From the NCBI RefSeq assembly GCF_000014565.1, contig NC_008268.1, positions 7,072,501 to 7,136,500 of the forward strand: a stretch of DNA of 64,000 nucleotides, given 5' to 3'. The position numbers and the translations under genes are program-made. The first letter of the stretch is position 1, and the number at the start of each line of letters is the position of its first letter. Below, in pieces: positions 56,798 to 64,000 of this stretch. The notes beneath the pieces are model-generated. The model was not told where the DNA came from and did no database searches. It was given only the letters and a program-made list of their open reading frames with translations. Origin of the DNA: Rhodococcus jostii RHA1 (lineage in GTDB: Bacteria; Actinomycetota; Actinomycetes; Mycobacteriales; Mycobacteriaceae).

Positions 56798-56926
56798 CCG
56801 AGTCGTGATCGCTCGATCTTGCTGAACAGCCCGAGGGGCCGTCACCGCCAGGTGCCGGCCCCTCGGCGCCACGCCTGTACCACCTTCCCGCCTCCCCGGC
56901 GCCACGCACTGCGAAAGGTTCTTCCC

Positions 56927-57220
56927 ATGTCGACTTCCTTCGGCTTCTCCACTGTCCTCACGCGCACGGGTGCCACCGTCGCGGCCGCGTTCTTCGTCCT
57001 CGCGGCGGGCGCCGGCATTGCCTCGGCGGCCCCGGACTCCCCGTCCGATGACCCCTCCGTCAGCACCGTTGCCCCCGGACAGAACGCCCAGGGCGGCAAC
57101 GTCGACATCGGCGGCCCGCATGTCGGGCCGATCGCCGTGGACGGTATCAAGGCCGGCCCCGGCGGGGCGAACGTCGGCGGATACGACTTCGGCGGCGGCC
57201 AAGGGCAACTCTGGGGGTGA
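56927..57220 (+). CDS. Small secreted Gly-rich protein, second of the pair
   Basis: 97 residues. Signal peptide to about residue 35 (FFVLAAGAGIASA-AP). The mature part is short and Gly-rich: GQNAQGGNVDIGGPHVGPIA, ending GGYDFGGGQGQLWG. It shares the cleavage region AGAGIASA with the previous gene but not the Cys end. ATG 56927 with GAAAGG upstream. It may be a diverged duplicate. Function unknown. Confidence 0.75.
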   Translation: MSTSFGFSTVLTRTGATVAAAFFVLAAGAGIASAAPDSPSDDPSVSTVAPGQNAQGGNVDIGGPHVGPIAVDGIKAGPGGANVGGYDFGGGQGQLWG

Positions 57221-57231
57221 CCGGATTCGCA

Positions 57232-57289
57232 CCCCAGGGTGTCTGGTTGCGCCGACCCCGGGTGCCGCATCCTGAAGTGGCAGTAGAGA
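57232..57289 (+). promoter_or_regulatory. GGGTG box pair and possible promoter upstream of hsp20
   Basis: CCCCAGGGTG (57232-57241) and CCCCGGGTG (57256-57264), 23 bases apart, with TGGTTGCGCC between. TAGAGA (57284-57289) lies 20 bases on, in the string GGCAGTAGAGAA, which recurs almost unchanged before the hydrolase (58096-58109). Confidence 0.5.
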
Positions 57290-57387
57290 ATACCCTCCCG
57301 TCGCGAGCGGACCGGACAGGTTGATTCGTCGCGGCGAGGACCCCGAAGCCGGAACTCACGAGGCGAAGATTTCGGGGTCCTCTCGAT

Positions 57388-57414
57388 CTGGCACTCTCGG
57401 GTGCCGAGTGCTAA
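57388..57414 (+). promoter_or_regulatory. CIRCE element (HrcA operator)
   Basis: CTGGCACTC, 9 bases, GAGTGCTAA. The consensus is TTAGCACTC-N9-GAGTGCTAA, so only two bases differ, both in the left arm. Located 75 bases before the hsp20 start. HrcA should repress hsp20 until heat or misfolding stress. Confidence 0.88.
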
Positions 57415-57488
57415 ATTAGCGATGCACAGTGAATCTGGCTGCCCGTCGGGGTGGCGGGCGCCTCGAGTGATGTGGGAGGTGTGTTGCT

Positions 57489-57947
57489 GTGCTTCGCTTC
57501 GATCCTTTCAACGACCTCGAATCCATGACCAAGAGTCTGCTCGGCACGGAAACCGGAACCGCACGGGTACCGCGATTCATGCCGATGGATCTGTACAAGG
57601 TCGACGACCACTACGTCCTGCACGCCGACCTGCCGGGCGTCGATCCGGGTTCCGTCGACGTCAGTGTCGACAACGGCACGCTCACCCTGACGGCTCATCG
57701 CAGCGCGCCGTCCGAGGAGAACGTGCAATGGATCGCGTCCGAGCGGTTCAGTGGAACGTTCCGTCGGCAGCTGTCGCTCGGCGACGGCGTCGACCCGGAC
57801 CGCATTTCGGCGTCCTACGAGAACGGTGTCCTGAGCGTGACCATCCCGCTCGCCGAACGGGCGAAGCCGCGGCGGATCGAGGTCTCCAGCCTCGGAAGCG
57901 GTGAGCATCGCACGATCGAGGCGGGTCCCGCGAGCGAGACGGACTGA
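57489..57947 (+). CDS. Small heat shock protein, Hsp20/alpha-crystallin family
   Basis: 152 residues. N-terminal MLRFDPFNDLESMTKSLLG, then an alpha-crystallin domain of about 90 residues (MDLYKVDDHYVLHADLPGVD ... YENGVLSVTIPLAERAKPRR). The A-x-x-n-G-V-L motif is ASYENGVLSV, and the C-terminal IEVSS region may hold the I-x-I/V anchor. ATP-independent holdase forming oligomers. GTG 57489; a CIRCE lies upstream and a strong terminator downstream. Confidence 0.93.
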   Translation: MLRFDPFNDLESMTKSLLGTETGTARVPRFMPMDLYKVDDHYVLHADLPGVDPGSVDVSVDNGTLTLTAHRSAPSEENVQWIASERFSGTFRRQLSLGDGVDPDRISASYENGVLSVTIPLAERAKPRRIEVSSLGSGEHRTIEAGPASETD

Positions 57948-57973
57948 CGCTGCAGCGGAAACATCTGCTGTGT

Positions 57974-58000
57974 CGAAGCCCCCTCGACGAGGGGGCTTCG
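57974..58000 (+). terminator. Terminator after hsp20
   Basis: CGAAGCCCCCTC and its exact complement GAGGGGGCTTCG around a 3-base loop. Very strong 12-bp stem, 26 bases after the hsp20 stop. Confidence 0.85.
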
Positions 58001-58020
58001 GCGTGCCCCCGTCCACCCAC

Positions 58021-58071
58021 CCCAGGGGTGGAAAGGGCAACACCTCCGGGTGCACCGGCCACCACTGGGGG
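58021..58071 (+). promoter_or_regulatory. GGGTG boxes upstream of the hydrolase gene
   Basis: CCCAGGGGTG (58021-58030), CCGGGTG (58046-58052) and GGGGGT (58066-58071), about 20-22 bases apart. The string GGCACAGTAGAGAA (58096-58109) follows and matches the promoter-like sequence at 57279. Confidence 0.5.
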
Positions 58072-58164
58072 TCCTGGTCGGGTCGGACCGTGCGCGGCAC
58101 AGTAGAGAACAAGCAAGAACGTAACGCTTCACCAGCCGCGAGCGAAGAAACCGAGGAGGCCATC

Positions 58165-59127
58165 ATGACGAACACCCCGGTTGCACACGAGCACGAAGGC
58201 CGTCGCCTCACGGTCAGGACCGACGACGGGATCGCACTCGCGGTTCGCGAGTTCGGTTCGCCCGACGCAGCCACCACCGTGGTGTTCGTTCACGGTCACT
58301 GCCTGCGCACCGAGTCCTGGTGGGCACTGCGCAAGCAGCTGGTCCGCTTCTGGCGCAACGACGTTCGCATGGTCTTCTACGATCACCGCGGACACGGAGA
58401 GTCCGGGGAGGCGCCGGCAGCCACCTACACGATCGATCAGCTCGGCCGCGACCTCGGCTGCGTGCTCGACGCCGTCGCACCGCACGGTCCGGTCGTCCTC
58501 GTCGGCCACTCGATGGGCGGGATGACCGCGCTGTCCTACACAAGGCAGAACCCGCACACGATCGGTTCGCGGATCGTCGGCATGGCCCTGATCTCCACCG
58601 CGGCGTGCGATCTCGCCGAGGCCGGTCTCGGACGACACCTGCGCAGCCCCGCGGTGTCGCTGTTCCGCACCGCGGTGCGCCGGGCACCCCGGGTCGTGCA
58701 CGGATCGAAGCGGGTGGGACGCACCGTCTGCACGGCGATCGCCCGCGCGGCAGGCGCCCGCAACCGAGTCGTCGATCCTCGCCTGGCGGCGCTGGTCTCC
58801 GCCATGGCCAACACCACGTCCGTCGTCACCATGTCGAGCTTCCTCGAATCCCTGCTCGGGTTCGACGAGCGGCACTCCCTCGCCGCGCTCGCTCACATTC
58901 CGTCGCTGATCCTGTGCGGCTCGGTGGACATGCTCACCCCGCTCCAGCATTCCGTCGCGATGGCCTCGAAGCTCCCCGCCTCGGAACTCGTGAGCGTCGA
59001 CGGGGCCGGCCACTCGGTGATCCTCGAGCGCGCCGCCGACGTCGCACTCGCGATCATCGGCCTCGTCGAGCGGATCGCACACGGTGAGACCGCCGCTTTC
59101 GACCGCGAACTGATGGCCGTCGGCTGA
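58165..59127 (+). CDS. Alpha/beta hydrolase
   Basis: 320 residues. VHGH (42-45) oxyanion loop, YDHRGHGESG, nucleophile elbow GHSMGG with Ser116, and the C-terminal DGAGHSVILE supplying His; Asp in LCGSVDMLTP. The middle (RTAVRRAPRVVHGSKRVGRT) is basic and may be the lid. No signal peptide. ATG 58165 is preceded by GAGGAGG. Related to esterases and mycolate-region hydrolases; substrate unknown. Confidence 0.88.
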   Translation: MTNTPVAHEHEGRRLTVRTDDGIALAVREFGSPDAATTVVFVHGHCLRTESWWALRKQLVRFWRNDVRMVFYDHRGHGESGEAPAATYTIDQLGRDLGCVLDAVAPHGPVVLVGHSMGGMTALSYTRQNPHTIGSRIVGMALISTAACDLAEAGLGRHLRSPAVSLFRTAVRRAPRVVHGSKRVGRTVCTAIARAAGARNRVVDPRLAALVSAMANTTSVVTMSSFLESLLGFDERHSLAALAHIPSLILCGSVDMLTPLQHSVAMASKLPASELVSVDGAGHSVILERAADVALAIIGLVERIAHGETAAFDRELMAVG

Positions 59128-59748
59128 TCAGAGATCGCGCTCGTTGATGATGCCGCTGCGCATGGCCCGCTCGGCCAGGCTGACCCGCTTCTGATTCTGC
59201 GGGAGATCGCCGACGCCGAACTTCGCGAACAACGCCCGAAGGTGAGTCTTGATCGCATCGACACTGAGAAACAGTTCCTGGGCGATCTGCTGATTCGACG
59301 CCGGATTCGCGAACGCGGCGCCGTGCTTGTACGGCCGGCACAGTGCCGTGAGGACCGCCCGCTGGGTATCGGTGAGGGACCGGACGTCGGGCATGTCGGT
59401 GCCCATCCGGGTGGCCTCGTCGAGAGAGCCGCCGAATTCCAGGTACCGGATCTTCGTTCCGCCGATGCGGATGCTGTCGCCCTGGCGGAGCCGCCGGCGC
59501 CCCGCGAGACGCTCGCCGTTGACGAAGGTGCCGTTGCGGGAGAGCCCGTCGTCGAGGATGGTCCAGTGCGAGCCGACGCATTCGAGGACGGCATGGAGAC
59601 GTGAGACCTCGTCGTCCTCGGTGAGGAGCAAATCGGAACCGGGCGACCGTCCGATCGTGACGCGCGCGGAAGTGGGGGAGAGGTCCACGGTGTGGTGGTG
59701 ACCCTCCCGGTCGGAATAGCTCAGTCGAGACTCAACGGCTCGGTCCAC
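59128..59748 (-). CDS. FHA-domain DNA-binding regulator
   Basis: About 206 residues. An N-terminal FHA domain binds phospho-Thr: GRSPGSD (33-39), SRLHAVLE (49-56), NGTFVNG (72-78). The C-terminal ~80 residues form an HTH of LuxR-like/winged type (LTDTQRAVLTALCRP ... SNQQIAQELFLSVDAIKTHL). FHA plus HTH in one chain is uncommon and suggests control by a Ser/Thr kinase of the PknB type. GTG 59748 is chosen for AAGGGG upstream; ATG 59775 would add 9 residues. Convergent with the hydrolase gene. Confidence 0.85.
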   Translation of the reverse strand: MDRAVESRLSYSDREGHHHTVDLSPTSARVTIGRSPGSDLLLTEDDEVSRLHAVLECVGSHWTILDDGLSRNGTFVNGERLAGRRRLRQGDSIRIGGTKIRYLEFGGSLDEATRMGTDMPDVRSLTDTQRAVLTALCRPYKHGAAFANPASNQQIAQELFLSVDAIKTHLRALFAKFGVGDLPQNQKRVSLAERAMRSGIINERDL

Positions 59749-59832
59749 GGCGACACCCCTTCGGCACGCTTCCATCGTGCCCCGCTACGTGTCCTCTGAG
59801 CAAGATCAAGAGCGGAAATCGCCGTTCACGGA

Positions 59833-60432
59833 TCAGTTCTCGGAGCCCGCGGCGTCCAGGGTGCTGCCGAACGCGCACACGGCGAGCTCCTCGAGCGCCG
59901 GATCCTGCCCGGCATGCTCGGGTACCTGCATGGCGAGCAGGGTGTTGAGGAGCATTCCGTTGGCGATGAAGGTGCGGGCCCGTTCCGGGCTGCACCCGGT
60001 GCGCGTGCGGATCTGCGTGTAGAGCCGGGACATCCAGTCGCGGGCCAGCGCGCCGATCTCCGGGTTCGCGCCCGACGTGAAGCCGTGCATCATCACGAGC
60101 AGGAGGTCGCGGTCCTCGAGCAGTTCGGCGTATGCGATGCCCATCGGGAGCCACGACTCGTCGTTCTCCGGGTTTGCGGCGACATCGTCGAAGTACGGCT
60201 CGAAGGTGTCCATGATCCGACGCATCGCGCGGTCGAAGACGTCGGCGAACAGCCGCGACTTCGAGCCGAACATGCGAACCACGTAGGGCTGGGACACGCC
60301 CGCCTCGCGTGCGACGGCGTCGGTGCTGGTGCCGTGATAGCCGTCCCTGGCGAACGCGCGGGAGGCGGCGGCCAGGACGAGTTCGCGACGTTCGGTCGCG
60401 CTCATGCGGGTCTGTTTCACGGGCGATGCCAT
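59833..60432 (-). CDS. TetR-family repressor of the adjacent MFS exporter
   Basis: 199 residues. N-terminal TetR HTH (about 15-60): LVLAAASRAFARDGYHGTST, DAVAREAGVSQPYVVRMFGS. The C-terminal ligand domain is unremarkable. Divergent from the MFS gene, with a 14-bp-arm inverted repeat in the 103-base gap. Expected to repress both genes until a drug-like ligand binds. Confidence 0.9.
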   Translation of the reverse strand: MASPVKQTRMSATERRELVLAAASRAFARDGYHGTSTDAVAREAGVSQPYVVRMFGSKSRLFADVFDRAMRRIMDTFEPYFDDVAANPENDESWLPMGIAYAELLEDRDLLLVMMHGFTSGANPEIGALARDWMSRLYTQIRTRTGCSPERARTFIANGMLLNTLLAMQVPEHAGQDPALEELAVCAFGSTLDAAGSEN

Positions 60433-60443
60433 GTTGACATGTT

Positions 60444-60484
60444 ATCAGTCGATTACTAGTCTTCGAATTAAGTAATCATCTGAT
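60444..60484. promoter_or_regulatory. TetR operator between the regulator and exporter genes
   Basis: Arms ATCAGTCGATTACT and AGTAATCATCTGAT pair at 12 of 14 positions around a 13-base centre. It is the only dyad in the gap and is AT-rich against the GC-rich surroundings. Confidence 0.75.
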
Positions 60485-60535
60485 GCTTACAACTCCCTTC
60501 TTCCCGTACTCACGACTCGAATACGAGGACCCGTC

Positions 60536-61981
60536 ATGACGACACTCTCCGAACGCCTGGAACACGAATCGGCGGCGCCTCCCTCGGGACGGGGCCACGG
60601 CCGGCTGGTGCCGGTATGGCTGGCGATCGTCGCCGCCTCGATACCGATGTTCATGGCCACACTCGACAACCTGGTGATGACCAGCGCCCTGCCGGTGATC
60701 CAGCGCGACCTCGGTGCGTCGGTCGGGCAGTTGCAGTGGTTCATGAACGCGTACACGCTCGCCTTCGCGACGTTGATGCTGACGCTGTCGGCACTGGGGG
60801 ACCGCCTCGGCCGTCGCCGTGTATTCCTCTGGGGCATAGTGCTCTTCGCACTCGCGTCGATTGCATCGGCCCTGTCGACCACCTCCGAGATGCTGATCGC
60901 CGCGCGCGCCGTCCAGGGCGTCGGCGCGGCCGCGATCATGCCGCTCTCCCTCACCCTGCTGGCCGGTGCCGTACCGCTCGCCAAGCGCGCCCTCGCCATC
61001 GGGATCTGGGGTGGCGTCTCGGGACTGGGCGTCGCCCTCGGCCCCGTGGTCGGCGGTGCCGTCGTCGACGGGGTGTCGTGGCAGGCCGTGTTCTGGATCA
61101 ACGTTCCCGTCGCTGCGGTCGCGATTCCGTTGGCGCTGTACGCGCTCGGCGAGTCGAAGGGAAAGCGGCAGCCGCTGGATCCGCTCGGCGTCGTCCTGGC
61201 CGGAGCCGCCGTGTTCCTCGGAGTCTGGGGCATCGTGCACGGCAACGACGACGGCTGGACCAGTGCCACGGTGCTCGGTGCTCTCGTTGCAGCGGCGGTG
61301 TTGCTCGCGGCGTTCGTGGTGCGCGAGTTGCGCACACCCTTCCCCGTGATGCCGCTGCGGCTTTTCCGGTCCCGGCAGTTCTCCCTGGCCAACGTGATCG
61401 GGCTGACGTTCACGCTGGGAATGATGGGCGCCGTCTTCCTCCTGTCGCAGTACCTCCAGATCGTCATGGGATACTCCCCGTTCGAGGCCGGCCTGCGAAC
61501 CCTGCCGTGGACCGCCGCACCCATGCTGGTGGCGCCGATCGCAGGCCTGCTCGCGCCGCGGCTGGGAGTCCGGACCCTCCTCGTCACCGGACTGGTCCTG
61601 CAGGGGTTGTCGCTGCTGTGGATGGCGTCGCTCATCGTCCCCGGCGCCACGTACGGCAGCATGGTTCCGGCGTTCGTGATGGCAGGCGCAGGAATGGGTC
61701 TGACGTTCGCTCCCAACGCGACCGCCGTCCTCGCCGACATGCCCGAGGCCGACCACGGCACGGCCAGTTCGACCAACGCGACACTCCGTGAGATCGGAGT
61801 CGCGCTGGGGATCGCGCTCCTGACCGCGGTGTTCCTCGGTGCGGGCGGCAGCCTGACCCCGACGGGATACATCGACGCCCTCGCACCCGCTCTGTACGTG
61901 GGAGCCGGATTCGTGGCGGTCGCGGTCGTTGCCGCGGCCCTCATGCCGGGACGATCCAAGGCCGTCCTGGCATCGACGTGA
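60536..61981 (+). CDS. MFS drug exporter (DHA2, 14 helices, EmrB/QacA type)
   Basis: 481 residues with about 14 membrane helices. LDNLVMTSALPVIQRDLGAS is motif D1 and ALGDRLGRRRVFLWG the A-motif loop; ISGLGVALGPVVGG-like WGGVSGLGVALGPVVGGAVV is motif C of antiporters. Exports drugs or metabolites with proton antiport. ATG 60536. Controlled by the divergent TetR gene; ends in a strong terminator. Confidence 0.9.
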   Translation: MTTLSERLEHESAAPPSGRGHGRLVPVWLAIVAASIPMFMATLDNLVMTSALPVIQRDLGASVGQLQWFMNAYTLAFATLMLTLSALGDRLGRRRVFLWGIVLFALASIASALSTTSEMLIAARAVQGVGAAAIMPLSLTLLAGAVPLAKRALAIGIWGGVSGLGVALGPVVGGAVVDGVSWQAVFWINVPVAAVAIPLALYALGESKGKRQPLDPLGVVLAGAAVFLGVWGIVHGNDDGWTSATVLGALVAAAVLLAAFVVRELRTPFPVMPLRLFRSRQFSLANVIGLTFTLGMMGAVFLLSQYLQIVMGYSPFEAGLRTLPWTAAPMLVAPIAGLLAPRLGVRTLLVTGLVLQGLSLLWMASLIVPGATYGSMVPAFVMAGAGMGLTFAPNATAVLADMPEADHGTASSTNATLREIGVALGIALLTAVFLGAGGSLTPTGYIDALAPALYVGAGFVAVAVVAAALMPGRSKAVLAST

Positions 61982-61997
61982 CCCTCCCGGAGTGCGG

Positions 61998-62027
61998 GCG
62001 GGCCCGGACCGTGAGGTCCGGGCCCGC
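61998..62027 (+). terminator. Terminator after the MFS gene
   Basis: GCGGGCCCGGACC, a gtga loop and GGTCCGGGCCCGC: a perfect 13-bp stem 16 bases after the stop. The next 170 bases (to 62199) contain nothing I can identify. Confidence 0.85.
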
Positions 62028-62199
62028 ATCAGTTCCAGGGCGGGGAGGAACGCATCGGAGAGTTCGCCGGGAAAGGCATACTCGTCCATCCCGTGCCGCC
62101 GACTTCAACGGTCGATCAGCACCTGCGCGACCTGGCTATATCGCACGGCGGAAATCCGTCTGGCTCGTCCCCAGGCGCGACGTGACCTGAGCCTGCGGC

Positions 62200-63027
62200 T
62201 CAGAACAGCGGGCCGCCGCCGAACGGTTCCCGGTGCGACGGCGGGGTCCGGCCCTGGGTGTCGGTGATGCCGTACTCGACGGCCAGCTCCGCCGTGACGA
62301 AGGTGTGGCCGCTGCGCTGAGGGAGGGTGGGATCTGCGGTCAGGGCGCAGATCACCTCGCCGATGAACTCGGGGGACTCGGCATCCGCGACGGAAAAGCC
62401 GGCGATGGTCTCGAGGCCGCTGGCGACGATCATCTCCGTCCGGACGATGCCCGGCCACAGCGAGACCGCGCGCACGTCGTGCGGAGCCAGCTCCGCCGCC
62501 ATGTCGCTGGCCATCTTGTCCAGCCCGGCCTTGGACATGCCGTACAGCACCGAGTGCAGATGCCCGCGGGTCCCGAACGACGAGATGTTCGCGATCAACC
62601 CGGAGCGGCGGGGCACCATCAACCGCGCAGCCTCCACGGACGCGACGTAATGGGCGCGCAGTCCTACACCGATCAGCGAGTCCCAGTCGTCCAGTGGCCG
62701 CTCCCAGAACGGGGTGCTGAACCCGCCGAATCCCTTGGGGGCCGCCCACACGTTGTTGACCAGCAGATCGAGTCGGCCGGCCTGCTCGTCCGAGATCCGG
62801 GCGAACAGCGCACGCACATCTGCGTCTTCGCGGTGATCGCAGGCCACCGCGATGCCGGTCCCACCGGCGCCGGTGACCGTTCGCGCCGACGCCGACAGCG
62901 GGCAGTCCTCCGTCATCGGGCCGCGCCCGGTGACGTAGACGGTCCACCCGGCGGCGCCCAGCGCCGTCGCCACGCCCTTGCCGACGCCGCGGCTCCCACC
63001 GGTGACCAGAGCTACCCCGGCGCTCAC
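62200..63027 (-). CDS. Short-chain dehydrogenase/reductase
   Basis: 275 residues. NAD(P) motif TGGSRGVGKG (9-18), LLVNNVWAAP in place of NNAG, Ser in ISSFGTRGHLHSVLYG, and the catalytic Y-x3-K as YGMSK. SLWPGIVRTEM follows. GTG 63027 overlaps the stop of the SnoaL-like gene (GTGA). It is similar to DHRS1-like SDRs. Substrate unknown; it works with the upstream SnoaL-like protein by context. Confidence 0.88.
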   Translation of the reverse strand: MSAGVALVTGGSRGVGKGVATALGAAGWTVYVTGRGPMTEDCPLSASARTVTGAGGTGIAVACDHREDADVRALFARISDEQAGRLDLLVNNVWAAPKGFGGFSTPFWERPLDDWDSLIGVGLRAHYVASVEAARLMVPRRSGLIANISSFGTRGHLHSVLYGMSKAGLDKMASDMAAELAPHDVRAVSLWPGIVRTEMIVASGLETIAGFSVADAESPEFIGEVICALTADPTLPQRSGHTFVTAELAVEYGITDTQGRTPPSHREPFGGGPLF

Positions 63028-63509
63028 TGGACCACCACCGTGTCCTGGGTGAGCGGACGGGTGATCGACCAACGAGTGGTGAAGTGGCATCGCGACATTC
63101 GCCAGACGCCGTCCTCGAGACGGTAAGCGTCGTCGTATTCGCCGGAGGACACGGTCTCCGTCCGCTTCAGCAGATCGACCTGGCGAAACTTCAGCGTCCA
63201 CGCGCCCGACGCCTCGGTGTCGTTGTGCAGCACGATGTCCGGATGGAAGCCGTGGTGCATGTCAAGGATCACGTGCTTGCCGTCCACTTCGTGGAGCGCG
63301 ATCCTGCTGAAGATGTCCGTGAGTCGGTCGGCGTCGTCGAACCGGCCGAGTGGACCTAAGTCGATCGACGCCCCGGACGAGACGAAGCAGGCACGGAACG
63401 CGTCCGGATCCTTGCCGTCGCACGCTCGCCAGTAGCGGTACTTGAGCGCCTTGATCGCGTCGATCCGCTCCAGGTCCGCCAGACGCTGCTCCACCGAGCG
63501 TTCGTCCAC
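63024..63509 (-). CDS. SnoaL-like/NTF2-fold protein
   Basis: 161 residues. A SnoaL_4-type domain: ERIDAIKALKYRYWRACDGK at the first helix, DPDAFRACFVSSGASIDLGP, HHGFHPDIVLHNDTEASGAW, and the final YDDAYRLEDGVWRMSRCHFT. The fold serves as isomerase, cyclase, dehydratase or ring-hydroxylating beta-subunit relative. Coupled to the SDR through GTGA, which suggests a common catabolic or steroid-type substrate (inference). Confidence 0.85.
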   Translation of the reverse strand: MDERSVEQRLADLERIDAIKALKYRYWRACDGKDPDAFRACFVSSGASIDLGPLGRFDDADRLTDIFSRIALHEVDGKHVILDMHHGFHPDIVLHNDTEASGAWTLKFRQVDLLKRTETVSSGEYDDAYRLEDGVWRMSRCHFTTRWSITRPLTQDTVVVQ

Positions 63510-63610
63510 GCTGCCGTCCTCCCGTTGCCGTTCACCGTGTCGGGAGAGACGCTAGGCCGGGAACGCGCCGCGTGGACGCAGAATCCCGGTGGGCGGGAAC
63601 CTGCCCGTCG

Positions 63611-64000
63611 TCAGGGCCCGCCGGGGAACGGGTCGGTCACCGGATCGGTCCCGAGCGCCACTCGCCAGGTGGCCTCCCGGACGGCCGCCTCGGTCAGCGC
63701 GGTGACGCCGAGCGTGCGGGTGTCCTCCGTCTCACCGTGTTCGACGACCGCCCGCCACGCGACGGCGGTGTCGGCCTCGACCTGGGCCGCCAGCTGCGCG
63801 GCCGTGATCGGATCGGTGACCGGGAACGGCAGGGTGTAGCCCGCCTCGGCGGCCGGAGCCGTCAGTCCTGCCGCGGTCAGCGTGTCCAGGAGGCCGTCCC
63901 GGCGCGCTCGGTGGGCCGCGGCGGCGGTGGCCACCTGGGTGGCCCGGGTGGGATTCGAGAATGCGGCGACCACGCCGTAGGCGAACACCGCGGAATGTTC
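63611..64000 (-). CDS. Ferritin-like DUF4439 protein, C-terminal 129 residues (runs off the window)
   Basis: The frame is open from 64000 to the stop at 63611. It begins EHSAVFAYGVVAAFSNPTRA, a four-helix-bundle segment with the E-H pair of ferritin-like iron ligands, and goes on through AAHRARRDGLLDTLTAAGL and AQLAAQVEADTAVAWRAVVE. DUF4439 proteins sit next to proS in mycobacteria (Rv2844). The start lies outside the window. Confidence 0.8.
   Translation of the reverse strand, partial: EHSAVFAYGVVAAFSNPTRATQVATAAAAHRARRDGLLDTLTAAGLTAPAAEAGYTLPFPVTDPITAAQLAAQVEADTAVAWRAVVEHGETEDTRTLGVTALTEAAVREATWRVALGTDPVTDPFPGGP

Noticed and set aside
60476..62089. Minus-strand frame starting MDEYAFPGELSDAFLPALEL after the MFS gene
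   Set aside because: The first ~20 residues look protein-like but the rest is antisense to the MFS gene, and no ribosome site is seen. A remnant of a lost regulator is possible but cannot be supported.
1..64000. CRISPR arrays, rRNA/tRNA genes and complete insertion sequences
   Set aside because: No regularly spaced repeats, no clover-leaf candidates and no transposase with terminal repeats were seen on reading both strands.

Overview
The window is high-GC actinobacterial chromosome, most likely Rhodococcus (R. jostii/opacus type). Evidence: mycolata-type genes (mycothione reductase, an EfpA-like exporter, Rip1, the fused-domain cobalt/Mg-chelatase subunit), frequent GTG starts, and leaderless promoters. 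The gene order matches, from memory, the Mycobacterium tuberculosis segment Rv2890c to Rv2844 (rpsB-tsf-pyrH-frr-cdsA-rlmN-DUF2631-dxr-rip1-ispG-GNAT-PBP ... mapB ... mtr-mqo-GNAT-chelatase-cobO-cobB-cysG-efpA-proS-ferritin-like), with accessory blocks inserted.

Layout. 1-2177 is a rearranged scar: a truncated unidentified gene at the edge, a decayed ESX-type MinD/ParA gene with several lesions, and an M23 peptidase whose 3' end runs into the scar. 2495-16975 is the conserved core: ribosomal protein S2, EF-Ts, UMP kinase, ribosome recycling factor, CDP-diglyceride synthase, RlmN, two MEP-pathway enzymes (dxr, ispG) flanking the site-2 protease Rip1, and a penicillin-binding lipoprotein. 17133-27288 is accessory: a three-gene unknown operon with two GyrI-like proteins, an APC permease, a RamA-like GAF-LuxR regulator divergent from an acyl-CoA synthetase, and a phnSTUV-like 2-aminoethylphosphonate importer divergent from its HutC-type GntR regulator with two matching operators. 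27350-32727 holds map, cobQ, an ABC exporter pair with a broken GntR regulator and an intact operator, a hydrolase-like gene and ynfA. 32724-44727 holds mtr, a lysophospholipase-like hydrolase, mqo and a cobalamin locus: B12 riboswitch, chelatase, cobO, cobB, cobE-like, cysG; then efpA.

44784-52646 is a second accessory block: a VOC protein, a secreted trypsin-like protease, a CitA/CitB-type two-component system divergent from a tripartite tricarboxylate transporter (tctCBA) with a universal stress protein gene, then a perfect 42-bp palindrome and yaaA. 52703-64000 holds proS, an unusual large acyl-CoA dehydrogenase whose ribosome binding site lies in an inverted repeat, two small secreted Gly-rich proteins, Hsp20 under a CIRCE element, a hydrolase, an FHA-HTH regulator, a TetR/MFS efflux pair with a clear operator, an SDR and a SnoaL-like protein, and the 3' part of a ferritin-like gene.

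Functional links: three transcription units at 56.3-58.2 kb carry tandem GGGTG boxes like the G/C-stretch sites bound by RamA-type LuxR regulators, and a RamA-like gene lies at 19.9 kb. At least six genes appear to be translated from leaderless mRNAs, with a -10 hexamer 7-8 nt before the start codon. No rRNA, tRNA, CRISPR array or intact insertion sequence was found.
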